Of a stretch of DNA of 64,000 nucleotides, positions 18,582 through 26,417 are shown one piece after another. Position 1 is the stretch's first letter. Every line of letters begins with the position of its first letter. The translations under genes were made by a program, and so were the position numbers. This stretch comes from Achromobacter sp. Root83 (GTDB lineage Bacteria; Pseudomonadota; Gammaproteobacteria; Burkholderiales; Burkholderiaceae_B): NCBI RefSeq assembly GCF_001428845.1, contig NZ_LMIU01000004.1:90848-154847 (forward strand), read 5' to 3'. The notes under the pieces are model-generated. The model saw nothing but the letters and a program-made list of their open reading frames with translations. It did no database searches and was not told the origin of the DNA.

Positions 18582-19595
18582 TCACCGCCCCGTGCGGTCC
18601 AGCAACAGCGGCCGCACCACCTCGTCTATCTCTTGCGCGGACATATCCTGCACGATCAGGATCATCGCGCCCGACCTATCCGCGCCGTCTGGTAGCGCCA
18701 CGATTTCCGGCGTGCTGAACACATGCCGCACGCCATGCACTGCGCGCACAGTCCCGTCCGACCACGCCAGGACGCCCTTGGCCCGCAACAGGCGTTCGCC
18801 GACGTGGCGCTGCATATGCCGGGTCCAGTGTGCATAGGCCTCCCAGCTCACCGGCGTTTCCTGCCGGAACGCATACGAAACGATGCCGTACCGCAAGACG
18901 TGCGCCAGCGGGCTGGCAGCGATTGGCCGCGCGGCAGCCAAAACCGCCGCGTTCAGATGCTCCGGTTTCAATCCGTGGAACAGTGCCGGTGCGTCCTCGT
19001 CAACCGTATCGGGCGATACCGCGCGGACCGGCGCACTGGCGTTGTACTCTTGCAGAGTGGTTCGCAGCGCCTCGATGCTGCTGACCTCGGCCAGATCGGT
19101 CTTGGTCAGCGCGATGCGGTCGGCGATCGCAATCTGGGTGCTGGCTTCGCGATAGGCGTGCAGCGTGGCCATTCCATGCAGCGCGTCCACTGTGGCCACC
19201 ACGCCGCCAAAGCGGTAATGACGGGCGATCAGCGGATCGGCCGCCAGCGTGTTGATGACGGGGCACGGATCAGCCAGTCCGGAGGTTTCCACCACCACCC
19301 GCGTAAAGGCGGGGATCTCTTTGCGCTGGCGCCGGTAGTACAGCGACTCCAGCGTATCCTGCAGCGAACTGGTGGCTGCGCAGCACAGGCATCCAGAGTC
19401 CAGCAGCACCACGTCGGTGTCGTCGGCCTTGCCCACCAGCATGTGATCCAGGCCGATCTCGCCGAACTCGTTGATGATCACCGCCGTGTCGGCAAATTGC
19501 GGACTGCGCACCAGGCGCGACAACAGCGTGGTCTTGCCGCTGCCCAGAAAGCCGGTCAAGAGGTAGACGGGAATCGGTCCGGCTGTCAGGGACAT
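18582..19595 (-). CDS. CobW/G3E-family GTPase, probable metal chaperone
   Basis: Cytosolic GTPase of 337 residues of the CobW/YeiR/ZigA group, which delivers zinc or other metals to client proteins. Walker A is GFLGSGKTT (about 15-23), the metal-binding motif is the CLCC of SGCLCCA (about 69), then VVVETSGLADP and the base-recognition motif TKTD. A typical CobW C-terminal domain follows. It is last in the leftward operon with the isochorismatase-fold amidase, the amidohydrolase and the aconitase. The amidohydrolase needs two metal ions, so it is the obvious client; this is inference from gene order. Confidence 0.9.
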   Translation of the reverse strand: MSLTAGPIPVYLLTGFLGSGKTTLLSRLVRSPQFADTAVIINEFGEIGLDHMLVGKADDTDVVLLDSGCLCCAATSSLQDTLESLYYRRQRKEIPAFTRVVVETSGLADPCPVINTLAADPLIARHYRFGGVVATVDALHGMATLHAYREASTQIAIADRIALTKTDLAEVSSIEALRTTLQEYNASAPVRAVSPDTVDEDAPALFHGLKPEHLNAAVLAAARPIAASPLAHVLRYGIVSYAFRQETPVSWEAYAHWTRHMQRHVGERLLRAKGVLAWSDGTVRAVHGVRHVFSTPEIVALPDGADRSGAMILIVQDMSAQEIDEVVRPLLLDRTGR

Positions 19596-19616
19596 GGTTT
19601 TGGCATCCGCCCTGGG

Positions 19617-20345
19617 TCAGCCCTGGGCCTTACTGGCGGGCGCAGGCAATTCGCGCAGGTAGTCCTGCACTTCGCGCGACGGGATCACATCGGCGTACTT
19701 GCAATTGAGGTCGAACAGGCTCATTGCGTGGCTGGCCTGGAAGCGGTCGAACGCCGCCTCTTCGGGAATGATGACCTTGAAATTGTACGAATAGGCGTCC
19801 ACCGTCGTGGCGCGCAGGCATCCCGATGAGGTGCAGCCCACCAGGATCAGCGTGTCCACGTCCAGGAAATTCAGGTGGCTCATGAAGATGGTGCCGAAGA
19901 AGCAGGAGGGCTTTTGCTTGGTGATGCGGATATCCTGCGGCCGCGGGGCCAGCGGCTCCACGGTCTGCGTGGCATGCGTGTCGGCAAGTACGGTCTTTTC
20001 GCCGCCGCGATGGTTCTTGCCCACCTGCACCCCGCTGTCCAGCAAGTCCGCGCGCCGGCCGCTTTCGGTATAGAAGACAGGAATGTTCTTGTCCCGCGCC
20101 AATTCCAGCAGCGGCACGATATGCGCAACCGCTTCCCAGGCCTCGCGGCCGCAATGGGTCCGGTATTGCTTGAGGCCTTCCAGGATGTCCTGGGGCGTAT
20201 CGCCGCAGAAGTTGTACTGCACGTCGATGATGAAGAGCGCGGGACGCTTGCCGAAGCCGCCGCGCTTGCCGTAGCCGGCCTGGGCCAGTACTTGCTTGTC
20301 GCGTTCGGTGAGGAAGTCGTCCCAGATTCGCTTGGTGTCGCTCAT
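19617..20345 (-). CDS. Isochorismatase-fold amidohydrolase (N-carbamoylsarcosine amidase-like)
   Basis: 242-residue cysteine hydrolase with the whole triad visible: Asp in ALFIIDVQYNF (about 40), Lys in TKQKPSCFFGT (about 143) and Cys in VGCTSSGCLRAT (about 176). Relatives split carbamoyl or amide groups, for example N-carbamoylsarcosine amidase and maleamate amidase. It follows the ring-opening-type amidohydrolase in the same operon, so it may release ammonia, or ammonia plus CO2, from the product of that enzyme. The ribosome binding site is GGCGGAC before AACACTATG. Exact substrate unknown. Confidence 0.85.
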   Translation of the reverse strand: MSDTKRIWDDFLTERDKQVLAQAGYGKRGGFGKRPALFIIDVQYNFCGDTPQDILEGLKQYRTHCGREAWEAVAHIVPLLELARDKNIPVFYTESGRRADLLDSGVQVGKNHRGGEKTVLADTHATQTVEPLAPRPQDIRITKQKPSCFFGTIFMSHLNFLDVDTLILVGCTSSGCLRATTVDAYSYNFKVIIPEEAAFDRFQASHAMSLFDLNCKYADVIPSREVQDYLRELPAPASKAQG

Positions 20346-20378
20346 AGTGTTGTCCGCCAGATAAAAGATGGATTCAGT

Positions 20379-21740
20379 TCAAAGACGCTTGAGATAACGG
20401 CCGCCCGGGGTGGCGCGGGCCGCATCGGTGATGCGGCCGTCCTGCGCCACGGTGCGCCCGCGCACCAGGGTGCGCACGGGCCAGCCCTTCAGGGTCATGC
20501 CCTCGTACGGCGAGTAGTCGGAGTTCGATTCCAGGGTCGCGGGATCGACCGTGCGTTCCAGGTCTGGGTCCACCAGCACCAGGTCCGCGTCCTTGCCGAT
20601 TTCGATGCTGCCCTTGCCGGGCATGCGATAGATGCGGGCGGAGTTCCCGGCGCTGACCTTCATCAGGGTTTCCAGCGGCACGCCGCGACGGTGATAGCCT
20701 TCGTGCAGCAGGATCGGCAGCATCAGGCCGGTGCCGGGGAAGCCGTTGCTGGCGGCCCAGATGTCCGTATCCTTGGTGGCACGCTTGCGCGGCACATGGT
20801 CTGTGCCGATGGTGGTGATGGATCCATCCAGCACGCCTTCCCACATGGCGTCCACATCGCCCTGCCCGCGCACCGGGGGGTTGACCTTGGCGTAGGTGCC
20901 GGCGGGCGACTCGTCGTTCAGGAACAAGTAGTGCGGGCAGGTCTCGACGTAGATGGGCGGCGCGTTGGGCGTGCGCCGGTGGCGCCGCGCCTCGTCCAGC
21001 GCTTCGCGGCTGCTCAGGTGGACGATGTTGACGGCGGCGCCGGTCTTCGCCGCGAAGTAGCACACGCGATGCACGTTCTCGGCCTCCAGGAAGTCCGGAC
21101 TCTGCTCGTTCCAGGCCTTCAGATCGTCGCGGCCGGCGGCGCGCAAGGGATCCCTGAGCACCGGGATGACTTCGACGTTCTCGCAGTGCACGCCCATGAT
21201 CGCGCCGGGAATGGCGGCGGTGGCGCGCAGGGCCGAATACAGCAAACCGTCGTCGATGTCGGTGAAACCTTTCGACAGGCCCGCCGCGCCCTTGTACATC
21301 ATGTAGAGCTTGTACGAGGACACGCCGAAACGGCGCGATATCTCATCGAGCGTCTCCACATGCAGGTTGCTGGTGATGCCGAAATGGAAGCCGAAGTCCA
21401 CGCAGCTTTGCGACAGCGCCCGGTCGCGCACCTTTTCAAAGGATTCCCGGATGTCCGCGGACCGGTGGAACGACAGCACCGTGGTGGTGCCGCCCAGCGC
21501 GGCAAAGCGCGATTCGGTCTCGAAGTCGGTCTCCGGCGAACCAAAGCCGAAGTGCACGTGGGGATCGATCAGGCCAGGCAGCACCCATAGCCCCTGGCAG
21601 TCGATGGTTTCGCGGGCTTCGAGCGGCGTGCCGGGCTCGGCGATGATGGCGATGCGGCCGTCGATGACGCCCAGCACTCCCTCGGTGAGCCCCTGCTGCG
21701 GCAGCAGCAGCCTTGCATTGGTCAGTAGGAGATCCAGCAT
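20379..21740 (-). CDS. Dihydroorotase/dihydropyrimidinase/allantoinase-type amidohydrolase
   Basis: 453-residue binuclear-metal amidohydrolase of the cyclic amidohydrolase group, which opens cyclic amides, imides or ureides. Metal ligands can be read in order: HVH in GLIDPHVHFGF (about 61), the carboxylated Lys in SSYKLYMMYKG (about 144), His in MGVHCEN (about 183), His in IVHLSSREAL, and Asp in GTDHVPRK (about 311). AGGAA lies upstream of the ATG. It is preceded by the aconitase gene and followed by an isochorismatase-fold amidase and CobW GTPase. No carbamoyl-alanine or pyrimidine-pathway genes are adjacent, so ordinary pyrimidine breakdown is not supported. Confidence 0.88.
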   Translation of the reverse strand: MLDLLLTNARLLLPQQGLTEGVLGVIDGRIAIIAEPGTPLEARETIDCQGLWVLPGLIDPHVHFGFGSPETDFETESRFAALGGTTTVLSFHRSADIRESFEKVRDRALSQSCVDFGFHFGITSNLHVETLDEISRRFGVSSYKLYMMYKGAAGLSKGFTDIDDGLLYSALRATAAIPGAIMGVHCENVEVIPVLRDPLRAAGRDDLKAWNEQSPDFLEAENVHRVCYFAAKTGAAVNIVHLSSREALDEARRHRRTPNAPPIYVETCPHYLFLNDESPAGTYAKVNPPVRGQGDVDAMWEGVLDGSITTIGTDHVPRKRATKDTDIWAASNGFPGTGLMLPILLHEGYHRRGVPLETLMKVSAGNSARIYRMPGKGSIEIGKDADLVLVDPDLERTVDPATLESNSDYSPYEGMTLKGWPVRTLVRGRTVAQDGRITDAARATPGGRYLKRL

Positions 21741-21770
21741 GATGTCGTGTTTCCTGATTGATGCGCGTTG

Positions 21771-24470
21771 TCAGCAATGGGCCGTGTCCGCGGCCGCCGT
21801 GTCGGTCAAGAATGCATTGAGGACGCTGGCGGGAATCCCGCCCTCCGCCATGAGTTTGCGTTCTGCGTGCGTGAGCACCTGGGCATAGGCCTGGAATCGG
21901 ATGCGGCGTTCGCCGTCTTCAGCGGTCACGTCGATGGGTTCACCCTTGAGCACGCCATTGGCCACGTTCTCGAAGCACAGCGTCTCGGCGCCGGTCAGGC
22001 CTAGCTGGCGCCAGCCCTGGCCGGGCGCGAACGCCAGCGGCAGCACACCCATGCCCACCAGATTCGCGCGGTGGATGCGTTCGAAGGATTCCGCGATCAC
22101 CGCGCGCACGCCCAGTAGCGCCGAGCCCTTCGCCGCCCAGTCGCGGCTGCTGCCCATGCCGTAGTCCTGGCCGCCCAGGATGACGCTGGCCTCGCCCGCT
22201 TCGCGGTAGGCTGCCGCGGCCTCGACCACCGGCATGAGCTTGCCGCTGGGATGATGGCGGGTCACGCCGCCCTCCACGCCCGGCGTCATGGCATTCTTGA
22301 TGCGGATGTTGGCAAACGTGGCACGCGTCATGACATGATGATTGCAGCGGCGCGCGACGTAGGTGTTGAAGTCGCGCGGCGCCACGCCCTTGTCGATCAG
22401 ATACTGGCCCGCCGGCGTATCCGCAGGGATTTCGCCGCTGGGCGAAATATGGTCAGTGGTCAGCGAGTCGCCGAACGCCGCCAGCACGCGCCCGCGCGTC
22501 AGGCCTGCCGCCAGGTCCGCCAGCGCGTCGCGCCCCGGTTCGGCCTTGAAGAACGGCGGTTCAACCAGGTATTGCGATTCGGGGTCCCAGGGAAAGCGCA
22601 GGCCGGAAGGCGCGGCCAGGTCTCGCCAGATCGAGCTGTCCAGGCTGGCGGGGTCATAGACTTCGGCAAACAGCGCAGGGTCCGACGCCAGCGGCAGCAA
22701 GGCATCGATTTCGTCCTGGCTGGGCCAGATGTCGCGCAGGTAGACGGGCTCGCCATTGGCGTCGGGCCCCAGCGGCTCGCGCTCGAAATCCACATCGATG
22801 CGGCCCGCCAGCGCATACAGCACCACCATCGCGGGCGATCCGATGTAGTTGGCGCGCAGCAGCTTATGGATGCGCCCTTCAAAATTCCGGTTGCCCGACA
22901 GTACCGCCGCCGCCACCAGGCCATCTTCGGCGATGGCATCGGCCACCGCGGAATCGAGGGGGCCTGATTTGCCGCCGCAGGTCGTGCAGCCGTAGCCGAT
23001 CACGTGAAACCCTTGCGCTTGCAGGGCAGCCAGCAGCCCCGCGGACTCCAGGTACCGAGTCACGGCGCGCGATCCCGGCGCCAGCGAACGCTTGACCCAG
23101 GCCGGCGGCGTCAGGCCGCGCGCCAGCGCCTTGCGCGCGATCAGGCCGGCGGCCATCATCACGCTGGGGTTGGACGTATTGGTGCAGGAAGTAATGGCTG
23201 CCAACGCCACGGAGCCATGGCCGATGGCCTCGCGCCCCGCCGGATGCGCGGCCGCGGCTGCCGCGTCCACGGCGAAGCCCCCTTCCGAAAGCGGCGCGCC
23301 CAGGCGGCGGCGGAAATCCGCGGCCACATCGGACGCATCCATCCGGTCTTGCGGCCGGCGCGGACCAGCCACGCTGGGCCGCGCCGCCGACAGATCGATA
23401 TCGATCACCCGGCTATAGACGGGGTCGGCTTGGCGCGCATCGCGCCACAAGGCGTTGGCGCGCGCATAGGCTTCAATCAGCGCCAGTTGCCCGTCATCGC
23501 GGCCGGTCACGCGGGCGTAGTCCAGCGTGCGCGCGTCGATCGGGAAAAAGCCGCAGGTGGCGCCGTACTCAGGGGCCATATTGGCGATGGTCGCGCGTTC
23601 CGGCACGCTGAGCGCCTCCACCGCCGGGCCGAAGAATTCGACCATGCTGCCCACCACGCCCGCGGCACGCAACTGCTGCGTGACCAGCAGCGCGGCGTCC
23701 GTGGTCAGGGCCGGCGCTTCAATGGCCCCATGGAGCCGCACGCCCACGACCTCCGGAATCGGGAACGTATAGGCGTGGCCCAGCAGCGCCGCTTCGGCGT
23801 CGATGCCGCCCACCCCCCAGCCCAGCACACCCAGTGCGTTGACCATCGGCGTATGGGAATCGCCACCGATCACGAAATCGGGATAGGCCCAGTCGCCGTC
23901 CGCCCTGGCATGCCGCACTACCACCGGCGCCAGGTATTCCAGGTTGACCTGATGAATGATCCCGATGCCCGGGGTGATGACGCGCAAGCCCTTGTAGGCC
24001 TGCTGCGCCCATTTCAGGAATCGGTAGCGTTCGTCGTTGCGCTCGAATTCGCGGCGCAGGTTGCGCTGCACGGCGCCCGTGTCGCCCCAATAATCGACCT
24101 GCAGGGAATGATCCACGATCAGGTCCACGGGAATGCGCGTATCGACGCGCGCGGGGTCGCCGCCCGCCTGAGCCACGGCATCGCGCAGGGCCGCGAGGTC
24201 CTGCAGCACCGGCAGACCACTGGAATCGGGCAGGATCACCCGCGCCACGTGCAGCGAAAGATCGGCGCCGGGGTGCTGCCGCCAATCCCACAACCTGCCG
24301 ATTTCGGCTTCGGAAATGGCAGCGCCCCAGGCGCGGTGCCGCAGGAGATTCTCCAGCAGCACGCGGATGACATAGGGATACGCCTGGATGTCGCGGCCTT
24401 CGGCCTGGGCGGCGGCGGACAGGTCCGCGTAGCGCAGCGCTGCGCCTCGACAGGGGAAAGACTGGATCAT
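21771..24470 (-). CDS. Aconitase-family (de)hydratase, AcnA-like
   Basis: 899-residue protein with the full aconitase A layout: iron-sulfur cysteines in AITSCTNTSNPSV (about 427) and GYGCTTCGGKSG (about 493 and 496), LSGNRNFEGRIH, and the swivelling-domain motif GMGSSRDWAAKG. Aconitases interconvert hydroxy- and unsaturated di/tricarboxylates. Two points make a housekeeping role doubtful: the second cysteine motif reads CTTCGGKSG where AcnA normally has CTTCIGNSG, and the gene heads a catabolic operon opposite a GntR regulator. A related substrate such as a methylated or substituted malate is possible. No clear ribosome binding site precedes the ATG. Confidence 0.88.
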   Translation of the reverse strand: MIQSFPCRGAALRYADLSAAAQAEGRDIQAYPYVIRVLLENLLRHRAWGAAISEAEIGRLWDWRQHPGADLSLHVARVILPDSSGLPVLQDLAALRDAVAQAGGDPARVDTRIPVDLIVDHSLQVDYWGDTGAVQRNLRREFERNDERYRFLKWAQQAYKGLRVITPGIGIIHQVNLEYLAPVVVRHARADGDWAYPDFVIGGDSHTPMVNALGVLGWGVGGIDAEAALLGHAYTFPIPEVVGVRLHGAIEAPALTTDAALLVTQQLRAAGVVGSMVEFFGPAVEALSVPERATIANMAPEYGATCGFFPIDARTLDYARVTGRDDGQLALIEAYARANALWRDARQADPVYSRVIDIDLSAARPSVAGPRRPQDRMDASDVAADFRRRLGAPLSEGGFAVDAAAAAAHPAGREAIGHGSVALAAITSCTNTSNPSVMMAAGLIARKALARGLTPPAWVKRSLAPGSRAVTRYLESAGLLAALQAQGFHVIGYGCTTCGGKSGPLDSAVADAIAEDGLVAAAVLSGNRNFEGRIHKLLRANYIGSPAMVVLYALAGRIDVDFEREPLGPDANGEPVYLRDIWPSQDEIDALLPLASDPALFAEVYDPASLDSSIWRDLAAPSGLRFPWDPESQYLVEPPFFKAEPGRDALADLAAGLTRGRVLAAFGDSLTTDHISPSGEIPADTPAGQYLIDKGVAPRDFNTYVARRCNHHVMTRATFANIRIKNAMTPGVEGGVTRHHPSGKLMPVVEAAAAYREAGEASVILGGQDYGMGSSRDWAAKGSALLGVRAVIAESFERIHRANLVGMGVLPLAFAPGQGWRQLGLTGAETLCFENVANGVLKGEPIDVTAEDGERRIRFQAYAQVLTHAERKLMAEGGIPASVLNAFLTDTAAADTAHC

Positions 24471-24504
24471 GGCAGCGGTAATCGGGAGAATCTAAACTGC
24501 GGTC

Positions 24505-24534
24505 ATCTTACGACCTACAAAACAATAGTGTCAA
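24505..24534 (-). promoter_or_regulatory. Predicted sigma-70 promoter of the aconitase operon
   Basis: On the minus strand, TTGACA (24529-24534) and TAAGAT (24505-24510) are separated by 18 bases, placing the transcript start near 24498, about 28 bases before the start codon. The -35 hexamer lies inside operator 1. Confidence 0.6.
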
Positions 24535-24540
24535 CACTAT
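24525..24540. promoter_or_regulatory. Operator 1 of the GntR cluster: ATAGTGTCAACACTAT
   Basis: Perfect palindrome: ATAGTGT and its inverse complement around CA. It covers the -35 of the aconitase operon promoter. A GT...AC core is typical of GntR-family operators, and two more copies lie at the gntR promoter and start codon. Confidence 0.65.
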
Positions 24541-24625
24541 CGCCATAAGAGCAAAGAACACGACTACGGTCGCATACAGTTTCGCAGGCACCTTCTTGAA
24601 GTGTAGATAGATACAAAGTCTTATC

Positions 24626-24646
24626 TCCTAGGGGTAACCCCTAGGA
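24626..24646. promoter_or_regulatory. Perfect 21-base palindrome in the divergent promoter region
   Basis: TCCTAGGGGT, a single A, then ACCCCTAGGA: ten paired bases on each side. No T-run follows on either strand, so it does not look like a terminator. It sits between the two promoters and does not match the GntR operator, so a second DNA-binding protein is a possibility. Confidence 0.5.
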
Positions 24647-24723
24647 AAACATACGAAATATGCTTGTCACACGACGGAAAACTCATTCGGCGCCACCCCA
24701 GGATCAAAATGGGGAACCGGCCA

Positions 24724-24758
24724 AAAGAGTTGACACTTTAAAGATCCATTTGATAGGC
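24724..24758 (+). promoter_or_regulatory. gntR promoter with operator 2 over the -35
   Basis: TTGACA (24730-24735) is followed after 16 bases by GATAGG (24752-24757), a weak -10. Operator 2, AAAGAGTTGACACTTT (24724-24739), matches 13 of 16 bases of operator 1 and covers the -35. The predicted transcript start falls within a few bases of the ATG at 24769, hinting at a leaderless or near-leaderless mRNA. Confidence 0.5.
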
Positions 24759-24770
24759 TGTTAACACTAT
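24755..24770. promoter_or_regulatory. Operator 3, overlapping the gntR start codon
   Basis: AGGCTGTTAACACTAT matches 12 of 16 bases of operator 1, with its right half (GTTAACACTAT) matching 10 of 11. It covers the predicted -10 and runs into the ATG, consistent with autorepression. Confidence 0.45.
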
Positions 24771-25491
24771 GAACATTTCCACGCCCTCCATCGCCACCAA
24801 GGAAGACGCCTCCGGCCCGCTGGCCGACGTGGTGTTCGACCAGGTGCTGGACGCGATCTACCAGGGCCGGCTCGCACCGGGCAGCGTCATCAACGAAGTG
24901 GCGCTGGCGCAAGAGTTCGGCGTCAGCCGCGGCCCGGTGCGAGAGGCCGTACGCCGCCTGCAGGGCATCCAGCTGGTCACGCGCGAGCCCTACATCAAGG
25001 CGCGCGTCGTGACGCTGTCGGCGGAGTCCGCCCTGGAGCTCTTTCAAATGCGCATGGCGCTGGAAGGCGTGGCGTGCAACCTCGCCACCCGCCGCATGCG
25101 CGACGACGAGATCGCGCAGTTGCTGGTCGAACTGGAGCAGGACCGCCAGCGCCGCCTGGAGGCCGCCAATGGCGGCGCACCGGCCCCCCGGGTCTTCGAC
25201 TTCCACGAACGCATCGTGCTGGCCAGCGGCAACACCCGCATCATCAACGCCCTGTGCGGCGACCTTTATCACCTGTTGCGCGTCTACCGCCGGCATTCCG
25301 GCACCGTGCTTGAACGCAAGGACGACGCCTACGCCGAACACTGGCAGATCCTGCGCGCCATCCGCGCGCGCGATGCCGAACTGGCGGAATCGCTCATGCG
25401 CTCGCACATCGAACGCGCGGCGCATCACCTGTTTGAACATCTGGCGGAAGGGGCGTCCGGCATCGCCGGGCAGCCCGTCTCGGCCGCATAA
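24769..25491 (+). CDS. GntR-family (FadR/FCD-type) transcriptional regulator
   Basis: 240-residue regulator: a GntR winged helix (LDAIYQGRLAPGSVINEVALAQEFGVSRGPVREAVRRLQ, about 25-65) and an all-helical FCD effector domain whose metal/ligand region includes DFHERIVLASGN. FCD proteins usually bind a carboxylate and release DNA in response. It sits between the leftward aconitase/amidohydrolase operon and its own rightward operon, with three operator-like repeats in the 300-base gap, so it probably represses both arms and itself. No Shine-Dalgarno sequence is seen before the ATG. Confidence 0.93.
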   Translation: MNISTPSIATKEDASGPLADVVFDQVLDAIYQGRLAPGSVINEVALAQEFGVSRGPVREAVRRLQGIQLVTREPYIKARVVTLSAESALELFQMRMALEGVACNLATRRMRDDEIAQLLVELEQDRQRRLEAANGGAPAPRVFDFHERIVLASGNTRIINALCGDLYHLLRVYRRHSGTVLERKDDAYAEHWQILRAIRARDAELAESLMRSHIERAAHHLFEHLAEGASGIAGQPVSAA

Positions 25492-25512
25492 CGCCCTTTG
25501 GAGCAGCATCAC

Positions 25513-26409
25513 ATGAACAACCCGCGCAACCAGTTTCGGCAACTGCTGAAGAACGAACCCTTCATCGTGTCGCCCGGTGTCTACGATGGATACAGCATCC
25601 GCCTGGTTGAAGCCGCCGGTTTCAAGACCGCTTGCACCAGCGGCGCGGCCGTATCGAACGCGCTATTGGGCATCGCCGACATCGGCGTGATGGGCTTGTC
25701 CGAAAACGTCACCCACTGCCGTCATCTGGCAAGATCCGTCTCCATACCGCTCACGGCCGACGCGGACACCGGCTATGGCAATCCGGTCAATGTCTACCAC
25801 ACGGTGCAGATGTTCGAGGAAGCCGGCGTCGCCGGCATCAACCTGGAAGACCAGGTCAGTCCCAAGCGCTGCGGCCACATGCCCGGCAAGGACGTTGTCA
25901 GCGAGGCCGAGATGGTCAAGAAGATCGAAGCGGCCTGCCTGGCACGGCGCGACGACGACTTCGTCATCATCGCCCGCACCGACTCCCTTGCCCTGGAAGG
26001 CATTGAAGGCGCGGTCAAGCGTGCGCGCGCGTATGCCCGCGCCGGCGCGGACATGCTGTTCCCCGACGCCGTGCGCACGGAAGACGACATCAAGCGCCTG
26101 GTGGACGCGGCGGGCATCCCCGTCAGCATCAATATGGGGTTTGGCATCCGCAACCGTCCCACCACCCCGCTGATTCCCCTGCCGCGCCTGAAGGAGATCG
26201 GCGTCAAGCGCATCAGCCTGCCGCGCATGCTGCCCGCAGCCGCCATCCATGGCATGCGCCAGGCGCTGCAAGTCATGCAGGGCGTGATCGCCAGCGGCGA
26301 GCCCGCCGACCGCCCCGACCTTCTGGTGGGCATCGAAGACATCATGCAACTGATGGGCTACGAGCAAATGCGCGCGATGGAAAAGCGCCTGACGACGCTG
26401 GACGCCTGA
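25513..26409 (+). CDS. Isocitrate lyase/PEP mutase-family C-C lyase (2-methylisocitrate or 2,3-dimethylmalate lyase-like)
   Basis: About 298 residues of the ICL/PEPM superfamily. Catalytic marks are DADTGYGN (Mg-binding, about 82-89), EDQVSPKRCGHMPGK with the lyase cysteine signature KRCGH (about 118-122), and IIARTDS. The cysteine argues for a true lyase, splitting a substituted malate into pyruvate, glyoxylate or a similar oxo acid plus a dicarboxylate or propionate, rather than an oxaloacetate decarboxylase. The ATG nine bases after GGAG is used. It follows gntR and precedes two SDR genes. An aconitase-family enzyme opposite it could make its substrate. Confidence 0.88.
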   Translation: MNNPRNQFRQLLKNEPFIVSPGVYDGYSIRLVEAAGFKTACTSGAAVSNALLGIADIGVMGLSENVTHCRHLARSVSIPLTADADTGYGNPVNVYHTVQMFEEAGVAGINLEDQVSPKRCGHMPGKDVVSEAEMVKKIEAACLARRDDDFVIIARTDSLALEGIEGAVKRARAYARAGADMLFPDAVRTEDDIKRLVDAAGIPVSINMGFGIRNRPTTPLIPLPRLKEIGVKRISLPRMLPAAAIHGMRQALQVMQGVIASGEPADRPDLLVGIEDIMQLMGYEQMRAMEKRLTTLDA

Positions 26410-26417
26410 GTACAGCC

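Noticed and set aside
21771..24470. Assigning the aconitase homologue as the TCA-cycle enzyme
   Set aside because: Operon setting, divergent GntR control and the CTTCGGKSG motif make a pathway-specific role more likely.
23004..24548. A 514-codon open frame antisense to the aconitase gene, reaching into the promoter region
   Set aside because: No family resemblance and it would cover the operators of the divergent promoter.
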